Source: Octadecabacter sp. (GTDB lineage: Bacteria > Pseudomonadota > Alphaproteobacteria > Rhodobacterales > Rhodobacteraceae). From it: a stretch of 7,204 nucleotides of DNA. The notes beneath the pieces were generated by a model. It was given only the letters and a program-made list of their open reading frames with translations, was not told the DNA's origin and ran no database searches. Position 1 is the stretch's first letter, and each line of letters begins with the position of its first letter. The position numbers were made by a program, and so were the translations under genes. The stretch spans positions 1 through 7,204 of the forward strand of contig DQCL01000315.1 of the NCBI GenBank assembly GCA_003533975.1. The letters are read 5' to 3'. Shown here piece after piece: positions 1 to 6,388 of the stretch.

Positions 1-1
1 A

Positions 2-148
2 ATCCAGCCAGACCGCTCCGGCGGCCTGGCTACTTCCTCATCAGCAATTCGTCGCCTTCTGCGCATTGGTAGTACGAACGAACTCAAGAACAAGCTTGGC
101 AATTTTTGGGGTAATGTGCTGCAAGTGAAGTTTTCACGGGGCGTTTGA
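2..148 (+). CDS. C-terminal tail of an unrecognised protein (cut by window edge)
   Basis: Frame 2 is open from the window edge to a TGA at 146-148 and encodes 48 residues. The other two forward frames of this stretch carry earlier stops and read less like protein. The tail contains a plausible helical segment (SSAIRRLLRIGSTNELKNKL) followed by FWGNVLQVKFSRGV. It is basic and has no transmembrane segment. I do not recognise the family. The intrinsic terminator at 273-297, on the same strand, may end its transcript. It could also be a chance open frame, because only the tail is visible. Confidence 0.35.
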   Translation: MQPDRSGGLATSSSAIRRLLRIGSTNELKNKLGNFWGNVLQVKFSRGV

Positions 149-440
149 TTATTGGCCCCACTCATTCTACATATCGTTCAGGCAGAAAACTGTCGGCGAC
201 TCGTAGTGCCATGTGTATGCCGAGCGCTGCGGTGACCCGAGCCACAAAAGGTAAGGTTGCAAGCCGCACTTTAAAGCCGCCCATGGGGCGGCTTTTTGCT
301 TCCGGTGATAAGTTGTCATAATGCGCCGCGACACCCACCAATTGTGTCAGTTGAGGCGTTGCAGAACCGATATAGATGATCTGGCCATCGATTACCGACA
401 GTCACTGTAGTTGCGGACCGTGGAATTGCCGGAGCTCCCA
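149..440. other. Intergenic stretch without a recognisable gene
   Basis: No convincing gene, tRNA or repeat was found between the tail gene and the AbiEi operator, apart from the terminator at 273-297. Short open frames exist but are interrupted by stops and resemble no family I know. A minus-strand open frame covering 316-663 is mostly antisense to the AbiEi gene and looks like a shadow. Confidence 0.5.
273..297 (+). terminator. Rho-independent terminator
   Basis: A perfect 10-bp stem is formed by AAAGCCGCCC (273-282) and GGGCGGCTTT (286-295), with a 3-nt loop (5 nt if the closing pair opens), followed by a short T-run to 297. The GC-rich stem and the T-run orient it for + strand transcription. 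It would end the transcript of the gene whose tail closes at 148 and insulate the AbiEi promoter from read-through. Confidence 0.85.
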
Positions 441-442
441 TT

Positions 443-471
443 TGTCCGAAGTTTGTAGTATATTTCGGACA
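443..471. promoter_or_regulatory. Inverted-repeat operator overlapping the AbiEi start codon
   Basis: TGTCCGAA (443-450) and TTCGGACA (464-471) form a perfect 8-bp inverted repeat whose centres are about 21 bp apart, which suits a protein bound on one face of the helix. The right half contains the A of the ATG at 471. TAGTAT (456-461), between the arms, is a plausible -10 box and would place the transcription start near 468-471. No Shine-Dalgarno sequence precedes the ATG, so the mRNA may be leaderless. AbiEi-type antitoxins are known to repress their own promoter through inverted repeats, so this is the likely autoregulatory site. The -35 box is not clear. Confidence 0.7.
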
Positions 472-1136
472 TGTCATATGTTGCTCAAACCCAGACCCTG
501 CCAGATCGCCTCCGCGCGCGCATAAACGATGCGCCTCGACAGGTTTGGACACCGGCAGATTTTGTCGACATCGGTGGTCGCGATGCTGTCGACAAAGCGC
601 TGCAGCGCATGGTCGCCTCGGGCGAACTGCGACGCATCGCGCGAGGGCATTACGATAAGCCAATCCCCAACAGGCTGACAGGCAAGCCGACCGTGGCGGA
701 CTATCGAGCGGTTATTGAAGCTGTCGCCCGCCGTGATCAGATCAGATGGTTGATCGATGGTATGACGGCTGCAAACACGCTTGGTCTCACCAACGCGGTT
801 CCGGCCAAAATCGAGGTGCTTGTCGATGCACGGCTAAAGCCCGTAGTCTTGGGCAATCAAAAGATTGTCTTCAAACAGGCAGCCCCAAGTCGGCTGTATT
901 GGGAGAGCCGCCCTGGAATGTATCTGGTCCAGGCCTTGCACTGGCTCCAAGATGTTATGTCGAGCGATGTTGAAGAGAGCGCTGTTCGCAAAGCTGTGCG
1001 GCGCATGCTTGCCGACAAGAAGACCGGACCGGCTCTTTTGGATGATCTGAAGGGCGGCCTGTCGGCCATGCCGATCTGGATGCAGGACATTTTGCGCGGA
1101 CCTCTGTTTGAGGCAGCTGAAGACAATCAGGGCTGA
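471..1136 (+). CDS. abiEi: AbiEi-family antitoxin / transcriptional regulator (DUF6088-like)
   Basis: This 221-residue protein matches the AbiEi (DUF6088-like) pattern known from alphaproteobacteria. An N-terminal winged-helix region (about residues 25-70) holds WTPADFVDIGGRDAVDKAL and RRIARGHYDKP. The AbiEi core follows with IDGMTAANTLGLTNAVPAK (95-113), and a C-terminal helical part ends in PIWMQDIL (201-208). In characterised AbiE systems the antitoxin represses the operon and opposes the AbiEii nucleotidyltransferase toxin. The start at 471 is preferred because it begins the conserved protein and overlaps the inverted repeat; there is no clear RBS, which suggests leaderless translation. 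Full length and no frameshift are visible. Its partner toxin is reduced to a C-terminal remnant immediately downstream, so it is now an orphan antitoxin that may still act as a repressor or protect against related toxins. Confidence 0.85.
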   Translation: MSYVAQTQTLPDRLRARINDAPRQVWTPADFVDIGGRDAVDKALQRMVASGELRRIARGHYDKPIPNRLTGKPTVADYRAVIEAVARRDQIRWLIDGMTAANTLGLTNAVPAKIEVLVDARLKPVVLGNQKIVFKQAAPSRLYWESRPGMYLVQALHWLQDVMSSDVEESAVRKAVRRMLADKKTGPALLDDLKGGLSAMPIWMQDILRGPLFEAAEDNQG

Positions 1137-1371
1137 CGTCGATCTTGGTTGGGATTGTGTGGCCCACGCGAAGACATTTTTTAACCGTCCTGACGTCAAG
1201 CTTGGCACGGCAGAGCCCGGAACGTTTTCGCTCGCACCATCTGAAGACATGGCCGCGCGGTTGGTCGGTGATTACAAAAACACTGAAGCCATGATCTTCG
1301 GTGAGGCTCCATCCTTTGATGCAATCCTAGCATCCATTCAGGCTCTCGGAGAGCAATTGAACCGACCATGA
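1108..1371 (+). pseudogene. abiEii: AbiEii-type toxin remnant (C-terminal ~75 residues only)
   Basis: From about 1130 this frame encodes the typical C-terminus of the AbiEii nucleotidyltransferase family: WDCVAHAKTFFNRPD, then EPGTFSLAP, then DYKNTEAMIFGEAPSFDAIL and a closing LNRP. Family members are roughly 300 residues or longer. The N-terminal and central part, with the nucleotidyltransferase GS..D-type motif and the catalytic lysine/aspartate region, is absent. The frame overlaps the end of the antitoxin gene (TTG at 1108, antitoxin stop at 1134-1136), and its first few codons are antitoxin DNA read in another frame. An internal deletion of several hundred base pairs between the antitoxin stop and the toxin's 3' end explains this. 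Toxin activity is not expected. A fast-decaying fragment or a small peptide could still be made. Confidence 0.8.
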
Positions 1372-1558
1372 TCTTGTGACTTTGAAACCGCCGCTTGGTT
1401 TTTTGAGGCGGCTTGGTTGACGTGTGATTTGCAGCAACTTCGCAGTTGAGTGTGTGATGCTGTCCGTTGCTGCGTGCAGGAAAACTGGTGGGCGAAAGTT
1501 AATTTCATCACCGCGTTGTGCCCCTTCCCATTGACCTGTTGGCCCATCAGATCGCTAG
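1372..1558. other. Junction region between TA remnant and virD4 fragment, no gene recognised
   Basis: No frame here matches AbiEii, the VirD4 N-terminus or its membrane segments. The octamer GCTTGGTT occurs twice (1393-1400 and 1411-1418) beside CCGCC and GGCGG arms (1388-1392, 1407-1411). These could pair into a weak hairpin, but the T-run lies in the loop, so I do not call a terminator. A + frame open from 1503 reads IDLLAHQIASPEASSLQRLG and then GKVSGRLT, which looks protein-like but belongs to no family I can name. It may be a frameshifted piece of virD4 or unrelated debris. Confidence 0.4.
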
Positions 1559-1612
1559 CCCGGAGGCGAGCAGCCTGCAACGCTTGGGCAAGGTTTCTGG
1601 ACGGCTGACGCC

Positions 1613-2587
1613 TTGCGCGCTGAGGGTGTGGGCTTCGTTATCCCGAACTTGATGGCCTTTGCAGGGTCGGTTGTAGTGCTTGATGTCAAAGGCGAGAACT
1701 TTGACAAAACGTCTCGCCTGCGCGCACTGAATGGCGATGAGGTCTATCGCTTCAGCCCGTTTGATTGGTCCAATGCCACGCATCGCTACAACCCATTGTC
1801 GCGCATTGCGAAAGCACCAACCTTTGCGCAGCGGTTCACAGAAGTCAGCATCTTGGCTGATCTGTTTCTCGATAAGGACAACAAAACGCTCGACACCTTC
1901 TCCGAAGCGGGCAAGTCGATCTTTGTCGCTGCCTGTCTGCTGGCCATCCAGCGCGGGACGGCAAACCTTGGCGAAGTGAACAAGATCGTTGCGGGCGGTG
2001 AATACAAGAACGCACAATACAAAACCTATGCCGACGAGGCGGAGGAAGCTATTTTGCGCGAGCTTTGGACCAATGCGGCCAGTGCATCGTCGCGGTTGCT
2101 CACCTCGAATATTCAGGCGCTGATGACAGCAGGTCTTAAGCAATGGGACAATCCGGCGGTGCGGTCAGCAACGCAGGACAGTGACTTTGATTTTGCGACA
2201 TTCCGCAAGACGCCGCAGTCGCTCTACATCGCGGTGTCAGAGGATCATATCGCGACCTTGGCACCGCTTTTGCGCTTGATGTTTGCGGATTTGATTGCAT
2301 CCATCCGTCTCAAAGAGCCCGGCCCAGATGAACCGTGGCCAGTCATGATGATGATTGATGAATTCCAACAGATGGGTGCGATGCCGTATCTGGAAAGAGC
2401 CATACATTCACTGGCAAGTTACGGCGGTACCAGACAGAACACGTTCAACCGAGGCTTCGAGTTCAGCACCAGGATTGAAGCCACTCAAGAAGTCACCATC
2501 TGCCAAAGCCCGCGCCGTATTCAATGGTGCGACAAGTTTGCCCCGCAAGGCTCGGAATTCTTCGATGGATGCGAACAGGCCACTTAG
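1613..2587 (+). pseudogene. virD4: VirD4/TraG coupling protein fragment, truncated at both ends
   Basis: VirD4 is the inner-membrane ATPase that delivers DNA-protein substrates to the T4SS channel. Residues 5-30 of this frame carry the sequence that directly follows Walker A (GVGFVIPNL, then SVVVLDVKGENF). THRYNPLSRI lies at 56-65 and the central all-helical region follows. Walker B is VMMMIDEFQQMG at 244-255 (D249, E250). The match ends at ASYGG (residue 272, base 2428). The usual continuation (RVAIxAQSL, ATPase C-terminus) is missing, and residues 273-324 are antisense virB5-like DNA. Upstream the frame is open only from 1559 and has no membrane helices. The Walker A Gly-Lys is replaced: RAEGVGF stands where R-x-G-K-G-V-G-F is expected. 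Intact VirD4 proteins have about 550-650 residues, so under half remains. It is not expected to be functional, and the TTG at 1613 is not a meaningful start. Confidence 0.85.
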
Positions 2588-2836
2588 CCCGCTGCCTTCG
2601 ATCAGCGATGTGAGTTGGGCTTCCAAGTTAAGGAGTTGAGAAAGCTGCGTTTCAAGTTCCAGCCGCATCGTGGCCAGCTGTTGCAGCTGCACGTTGAGGT
2701 CCTCAGCCATGTGTTCAAGCTGAGCGACCAGTTGACCAAGTTGCGATCCGTCAAACGTTGGAACGCCTTGCGCCTTTGCTGGCGTCGATAGGCCGAATGC
2801 CGTTATTGCGGCGACCGAAAGAAGAAGCTGTTTCAA
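2408..2836 (-). pseudogene. VirB5-like secreted T4SS protein, 3'-truncated
   Basis: This is the last surviving gene of the minus-strand virB operon. Residues 1-22 are a signal peptide (MKQLLLS, hydrophobic core, cleavage after AKA). The mature chain starts QGVPTFDGSQLGQ and continues as a Gln/Leu-rich coiled coil (about 35-80), typical of VirB5/TrbJ-like minor pilus or periplasmic components. Genuine sequence ends near VLSGT (134-138, base 2429); the final AVTCQ is antisense virD4 DNA. Family members are usually above 200 residues, so roughly the last third is gone. The start is TTG at 2836, overlapping the upstream TGA as TTGA and preceded by GGGAG seven bases away. The family is inferred from the signal peptide, the coiled coil, the operon position and N-terminal similarity to the neighbouring transglycosylase, not from a catalytic motif. 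Confidence 0.7.
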
Positions 2837-3945
2837 TTTGGCACTCCCATTTGCATGAATTCACGCTCGGATAAGCGGTCCGCGACCAGATGCTGCGCAT
2901 GGGCCGCTTCGCGCTGTTGGTTGGCTGCCATCAGTCTGACGCGCAGGTTTAGAATGCGGGCGATTTCAGCTTTGGCGTAGGTGTTGAGTTCCCACGCTGC
3001 CTTTGCGTTTGGTTGGGCATCAATCTGCAGAATGATCGCGCGTAGGCGGCTGATGACTTGCATCGTCGTGGCGTGGCTGCTTCCAGCATAGTAGACGCCA
3101 GCATCCGAGATATTCGCATATTCCGCGAGCGCGAAGTCTGAGGATGACAGCGTGCCAAGCGCGTCTGCGCCGCCGACAACGGCAAGATATTCGTTGTAGA
3201 ATTTGGAGATATTGCGCACATAGCCTTGGGTCTCGGTGAAAGGCGGAACACCGCCATACTCGATCACGCGGCCGGGTCCTGCGTTATAAGCGGCGAGGGC
3301 ATGCGGGATATTGCCAAAGCGGTTCAGCTGGGTCGTGATGTAGCGCGCGCCGCCGCGCAGGTTGTCCTTTGGATCATATGGATTGACCCCAAGATCAGAC
3401 GCCGTGCCGGGCATGAGCTGTGTTAGGCCGTAAGCGCCTACATGGCTTTCGGCGGTAATGTTAAATCGGCTCTCCTGTTTGACCAGTGCCTGAAACAGGC
3501 AGCGCCATTGTGTTGGCGAAAGCCCGGCCCGAGCAACGCCCGGCGCACCGGCATATTCGCCCGCCACTCGTACAATCATCATCTCGACGGTTTCACGCCC
3601 TTCGCCAAAGAGGCGGCTGTTCATCGGACTGGTATCGGTGTTGGGGTAGACAGAAGCGACACCAAAATCAGCGTTGCCCTCAAGGGCGCTGATATCAAAA
3701 CCCGGACCAGTCATTGCTGCTGAAATGGCTTCGAGCGTGCGCAGCTGATCAGCTTGGACATCGGCGATAGACGTGCGTTCAGTATCTTTTTCCCCTTGGG
3801 TTCCCAAGTCCTGAACCAGCGCCGTTACGCGCGCAATGGTTTGCCCAATGGCAGTATTGTCTTGCGTTGGCACACCTTGGGCGAAGCCCGTGGTTGCTTG
3901 CAGGCAGAGGCAAACCCCGGAAGATATGATTGCGGGGCGGATCAT
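2833..3945 (-). CDS. virB1: VirB1-like lytic transglycosylase with VirB5-like flanks
   Basis: This 370-residue protein cleaves peptidoglycan to let the T4SS cross the cell wall. A signal peptide covers residues 1-22 (cleavage after GFA). The SLT (goose-lysozyme-like) domain spans about 140-255: catalytic Glu158 in KQESRF, GAYGLTQLMPGTA (170-182) and AYNAGPGRV (219-227). The C-terminal third (about 290-350) is helical and Gln/Ala-rich, with a stretch around DAQPNAKAAWELNTYAKAEI that resembles the C-terminal coiled coil of VirB5/TrbJ proteins. The mature N-terminus AQGVPTQDNTAIGQ closely matches the neighbouring gene's AQGVPTFDGSQLGQ. The gene begins with ATG overlapping the lipoprotein stop (ATGA) and ends in TTGA overlap with the VirB5-like gene. 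All SLT motifs are intact, so the enzyme itself could be active. The VirB1 label rests on operon context and domain. Confidence 0.88.
   Translation of the reverse strand: MIRPAIISSGVCLCLQATTGFAQGVPTQDNTAIGQTIARVTALVQDLGTQGEKDTERTSIADVQADQLRTLEAISAAMTGPGFDISALEGNADFGVASVYPNTDTSPMNSRLFGEGRETVEMMIVRVAGEYAGAPGVARAGLSPTQWRCLFQALVKQESRFNITAESHVGAYGLTQLMPGTASDLGVNPYDPKDNLRGGARYITTQLNRFGNIPHALAAYNAGPGRVIEYGGVPPFTETQGYVRNISKFYNEYLAVVGGADALGTLSSSDFALAEYANISDAGVYYAGSSHATTMQVISRLRAIILQIDAQPNAKAAWELNTYAKAEIARILNLRVRLMAANQQREAAHAQHLVADRLSEREFMQMGVPN
2844..2848 (-). promoter_or_regulatory. RBS deciding the TTG start of the VirB5-like gene
   Basis: GGGAG on the minus strand lies seven bases upstream of TTG (2836-2834), inside the last codons of the transglycosylase gene. 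Together with the TTGA stop/start overlap, it supports the TTG as the true start even though no ATG or GTG is available there. Confidence 0.6.
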
Positions 3946-4148
3946 TCTGGGCGCGGCAGGGCTTCGAAAGTGCAGTCTTTGCCGCTCGTATCTGAGACGA
4001 TTGCTGTCGCCGCGAAGGATACCGTTGCGCGTGTCACCAGAGGCTCACCATTGCGACCAAAGCAGGGCGACGTTTTCTCGGTGTATTGCTCGCAGGCAGA
4101 CAACAGCGGCACCGCAGCTACCATGAAGAGAAGTGGGAAGTATCTCAT
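3942..4148 (-). CDS. Small T4SS-associated lipoprotein
   Basis: The gene encodes a 68-residue protein with a clear type II signal peptide: MRYFPLLFMVAAVPLLSAC with lipobox LSAC and lipidated Cys19. The mature part is about 50 residues and contains CFGRNGEPLVTRATVSF and KDCTFEALPRP, so two further cysteines could form a disulfide. I chose ATG at 4148 over the upstream TTG (4160) because a TGGAG motif lies six bases before it and the ATG overlaps the virB4 stop as ATGA. It is sandwiched between virB4 and the transglycosylase in one coupled operon. By size, lipobox and context it may play a VirB7-like or entry-exclusion/anchoring role, but VirB7 normally sits later in the operon and I see no diagnostic VirB7 motif. 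The function is therefore inferred only. Confidence 0.8.
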   Translation of the reverse strand: MRYFPLLFMVAAVPLLSACEQYTEKTSPCFGRNGEPLVTRATVSFAATAIVSDTSGKDCTFEALPRPE

Positions 4149-6124
4149 TGTGGTCTCCAAAAATCAGGGTTTGAACGCCAGTCGGCTGGCACGCGGGCCT
4201 CGCCCGTGGCACCGCCACCCAGAATTGGCAGAAAATCGCCAAGGGCAGAGAGATCAGCATCGACGAAGACACTGTCACCGGCAGAGCGTATCAACGCGAT
4301 GCGTTGGCCAATGGTAGGTTGGACGAGCAACGCTGCTTCCTTGGCGTTGACGCGCAGAAAATCGTAATCGGCAACAGTGGCGCGGTCGTTAGGGAACAGG
4401 ATCTGCGTCGGGACGGTTTCAACAATGGTTTTGCCAACGCGGCTGTCGCGCAACTGGCTGGGATACTGCGTCATCATGATCACGACGCAGTTCATCTTGC
4501 GCAGGGTCACGAGCCAGTTTTCCAACCGTGCGCCGAAATAGGGATCATCAAGCAGTTTCCACGCTTCATCCAAGACGATGATGGTGGGGCGACGGTCCTC
4601 AACCACGCGTTCAATTTGGCGGAAAATGTAAGAGAGCACCGCCATACGCTCGGTCGTCATGTCAAGGATCTCAGTCATGTCAAACCCGACGATGTCACCT
4701 GAAAGATCGAGGCTTTGCCCCTGATCTGGCTCATCAAAAACCCATCCAAACCGACCACTTGGGGCCCATTCTGCGACGCGAGACTGCAACTCGCCATCAT
4801 CATCCAAGGACTGGAACAACGTCTCAAAGCTGGCAAAGCGCTGCAGGGCTGCGCCTGCATCGGCATTTTGCGTAACAGCACCTTGGATATGGCGTGACTG
4901 TTCACCCGAAAGAACACCGCTGCGCGTGAGCAAAGTTGCCAACCAGTCAGAAAGCCACGCGCGTCCACGCTCATCGATTTCAGAAGCGAGTGGATTTAGG
5001 CCAGTGGGTACGCCTGCGCGGATTTCGTTATACCGACCGCCAAGGGCCCGCACCGCCATTTCTAAACCACGATCTTTGTCGAAGAAGAACAGGCGCGCGC
5101 CGACACGTTGGGCCTGCGCGGTAAGGAAGGCTGTGGTCAGTGTTTTGCCTGTTCCTGTCCTGCCAAGCACAAGAGTGTGGCCGACCGTCGGTTCTTTGCC
5201 TTGCGCTCCTGCTTCGTGGAAGTTGAAGCGATAGCCCGACGTGCCGACCGTTGGCAGCACGGCAATGCTTTGACCCCAAGGGCTCTTGTCGTTGCTCCGC
5301 CCCTCGACGCTACCATGAAGTGCTGCGAAGTCGGCAAAATTGGTCGAAGAGATTGGCGTCTTGCGGGCGCGATAACCAAAGTTTCCGGGGCTTTGCGCAA
5401 AGTAGGTGGCCTTGAGGGCCATGTTTTCACGGACGATCACAGCCATGATTTCTTGGCCAACCCGTTTGATCTGCGCAGCTGCTCGTTCCAACGTGTCACG
5501 GTCGGGCGCATGAACGGCGATGGAAAGGTGGTGGTCGCCAAATGCGATGCGGCCGGCTTCTTGATCGTCCGCTGCCAAAGCCAACTGGTCGCGCAAAGAC
5601 ACTGCCGCATCATCGGATGCATGCATCTGCCTGATGATGCGTTGAATGCGCTCTGCCATGATGTTGTTTGGGATCGGGCTGAAAGAATTCGTCAGGACGA
5701 TGTCGAGCGGCAGGGCCAGCGCATCGAGGAGCGTCACGTCGGTCAAGGCAGGATAGGATTTGATGCTGAAGAGCGCACCATATTTGATTGCCCCAGTGGT
5801 AGCGCATGTAACAGTGACCACATCACCATCAAACGTCGCGCGGCAACCACTGATGGTATGGGACAGGGGCAGAGGGCTTTGGCCAAACGCGATCGGTGCA
5901 AAACTGCCCGCATTCAGGGTGTTCAGATAACCCAACCATTCACCACCCGTGTTTGTTAACCGGACAGGGTTTGCGGATGACAGAGCCACTGCAAAGAACC
6001 CCATAACTTCATTGAGTTCTTGGACGCGTGCTGCGCGATCCTTAACCCAAGCTTTGCGCGCAAATGCACGCAGGAACGGAATACGCGCCGCGAGGTTAGG
6101 GCGGCGAATGACGCTCAGATACAT
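4145..6124 (-). CDS. virB4: VirB4-family T4SS ATPase, N-terminally truncated
   Basis: VirB4 is the large cytoplasmic/inner-membrane ATPase that powers T4SS pilus assembly and transport. In the visible 659-residue frame, the N-terminal VirB4/CagE domain covers about 1-270 (MYLSVIRRPN, NTLNAGSFAPIAFGQSP, DIVLTNSFSPIPNNIM). The motor domain carries Walker A GRTGTGKT (321-328), DKDRGLE (349-355), Walker B TIIVLDEAW (514-522) and MMTQYPSQ (550-557). The C-terminus is complete and ends in an ATGA overlap with the lipoprotein gene. Family members have about 790-830 residues. The YLSVIRRP element normally lies well inside the protein, so about 130-150 N-terminal residues are missing. Upstream in frame, only unrelated codons run to a stop at 6161-6163. 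The Met at 6124 is therefore an internal residue with no visible RBS. The motor motifs are intact, but full VirB4 function is unlikely. Confidence 0.9.
   Translation of the reverse strand: MYLSVIRRPNLAARIPFLRAFARKAWVKDRAARVQELNEVMGFFAVALSSANPVRLTNTGGEWLGYLNTLNAGSFAPIAFGQSPLPLSHTISGCRATFDGDVVTVTCATTGAIKYGALFSIKSYPALTDVTLLDALALPLDIVLTNSFSPIPNNIMAERIQRIIRQMHASDDAAVSLRDQLALAADDQEAGRIAFGDHHLSIAVHAPDRDTLERAAAQIKRVGQEIMAVIVRENMALKATYFAQSPGNFGYRARKTPISSTNFADFAALHGSVEGRSNDKSPWGQSIAVLPTVGTSGYRFNFHEAGAQGKEPTVGHTLVLGRTGTGKTLTTAFLTAQAQRVGARLFFFDKDRGLEMAVRALGGRYNEIRAGVPTGLNPLASEIDERGRAWLSDWLATLLTRSGVLSGEQSRHIQGAVTQNADAGAALQRFASFETLFQSLDDDGELQSRVAEWAPSGRFGWVFDEPDQGQSLDLSGDIVGFDMTEILDMTTERMAVLSYIFRQIERVVEDRRPTIIVLDEAWKLLDDPYFGARLENWLVTLRKMNCVVIMMTQYPSQLRDSRVGKTIVETVPTQILFPNDRATVADYDFLRVNAKEAALLVQPTIGQRIALIRSAGDSVFVDADLSALGDFLPILGGGATGEARVPADWRSNPDFWRPQ
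4155..4159 (-). promoter_or_regulatory. RBS of the small lipoprotein gene
   Basis: TGGAG on the minus strand lies inside the last codons of virB4, six bases before the ATG at 4148. It selects that ATG over the TTG at 4160, which has no comparable motif and overlaps the RBS. Confidence 0.65.
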
Positions 6125-6159
6125 CTGTCGTTTGGAAGGCCGCAGGTCTTTGATAGGTG

Positions 6160-6169
6160 ATTATATACT
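6160..6169. promoter_or_regulatory. AT-rich -10-like element at the virB4 truncation point
   Basis: The stretch reads TATAAT on the minus strand (6165-6160, 36 bases before the virB4 fragment's first ATG) and TATACT on the + strand (6164-6169, about 20 bases before the ORF at 6188). Either could be a -10 box created or imported at the junction. I found no good -35 box at 16-18 bases in either direction, so this is tentative. Confidence 0.25.
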
Positions 6170-6187
6170 TGAGAAAGCGAACCGCTG

Positions 6188-6388
6188 ATGATGGATGAAA
6201 CGAGACATGTCGGCATTGTCGATATCCGGTTGACCGAATACCAACTGGATGAGGCTTTAAAAATTATCGACCGCTCCAACCGCGAGATATGGACGGCACA
6301 GGAACAACTTTGTCTCCTCTCTCAAATCTTGTTGGGGAAGAGCGTCCGTCTGGTGGTTGAGGGGCGAAATATATCTTGTTCTGATTGA
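6188..6388 (+). CDS. Short hypothetical protein, possibly a truncated gene
   Basis: The ORF has 66 codons starting ATG-ATG at 6188. The first half (HVGIVDIRLTEYQLDEALK, then IIDRSNREIW) reads like a genuine acidic helical protein. The second half overlaps, in antisense, the last 40 or so codons of the HEPN-like gene (from 6264), so both cannot be fully typical. A TATACT element lies upstream, but no convincing Shine-Dalgarno sequence is present. I recognise no family. It may be the 5' end of a gene cut off by the junction near 6264, with the rest of the frame open by chance, or it may be entirely spurious. Confidence 0.35.
   Translation: MMDETRHVGIVDIRLTEYQLDEALKIIDRSNREIWTAQEQLCLLSQILLGKSVRLVVEGRNISCSD

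Noticed and set aside
316..663. 115-codon minus-strand open frame upstream of and over AbiEi
   Set aside because: About half is antisense to AbiEi, the product is Arg/Cys/Ala-rich and unlike any family, and it would run through the operator.
834..1250. 138-codon minus-strand open frame
   Set aside because: It is antisense to the AbiEi gene and the AbiEii remnant, both recognised on the + strand.
1385..1420. Possible terminator after the AbiEii remnant
   Set aside because: The CCGCC/GGCGG arms are only 5 bp, and the T-run lies in the loop, not after the stem; the duplicated GCTTGGTT is too short to interpret.
1435..1448. CAACT-TCGC-AGTTG hairpin
   Set aside because: A 5-bp stem without a T-run or conserved context is expected by chance in a window this size.
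1338..1580. 80-codon minus-strand open frame in the junction region
   Set aside because: It has no recognisable domain, has no RBS, and partly overlaps the AbiEii remnant in antisense; Ser/Gln/His-rich low-information composition.
1547..2143. 198-codon minus-strand open frame
   Set aside because: It is antisense to the virD4 fragment, whose + strand family match is unambiguous.
3754..4317. 187-codon + strand open frame
   Set aside because: It is antisense to the virB4 end, the lipoprotein and the transglycosylase start, and its composition (Arg/His/Gly-rich) is typical of a shadow frame in GC-rich DNA.
5108..5959. 283-codon + strand open frame
   Set aside because: It lies wholly antisense to virB4, which carries all VirB4 motifs on the minus strand; the + product is Cys/Arg/His-rich with no recognisable domain.
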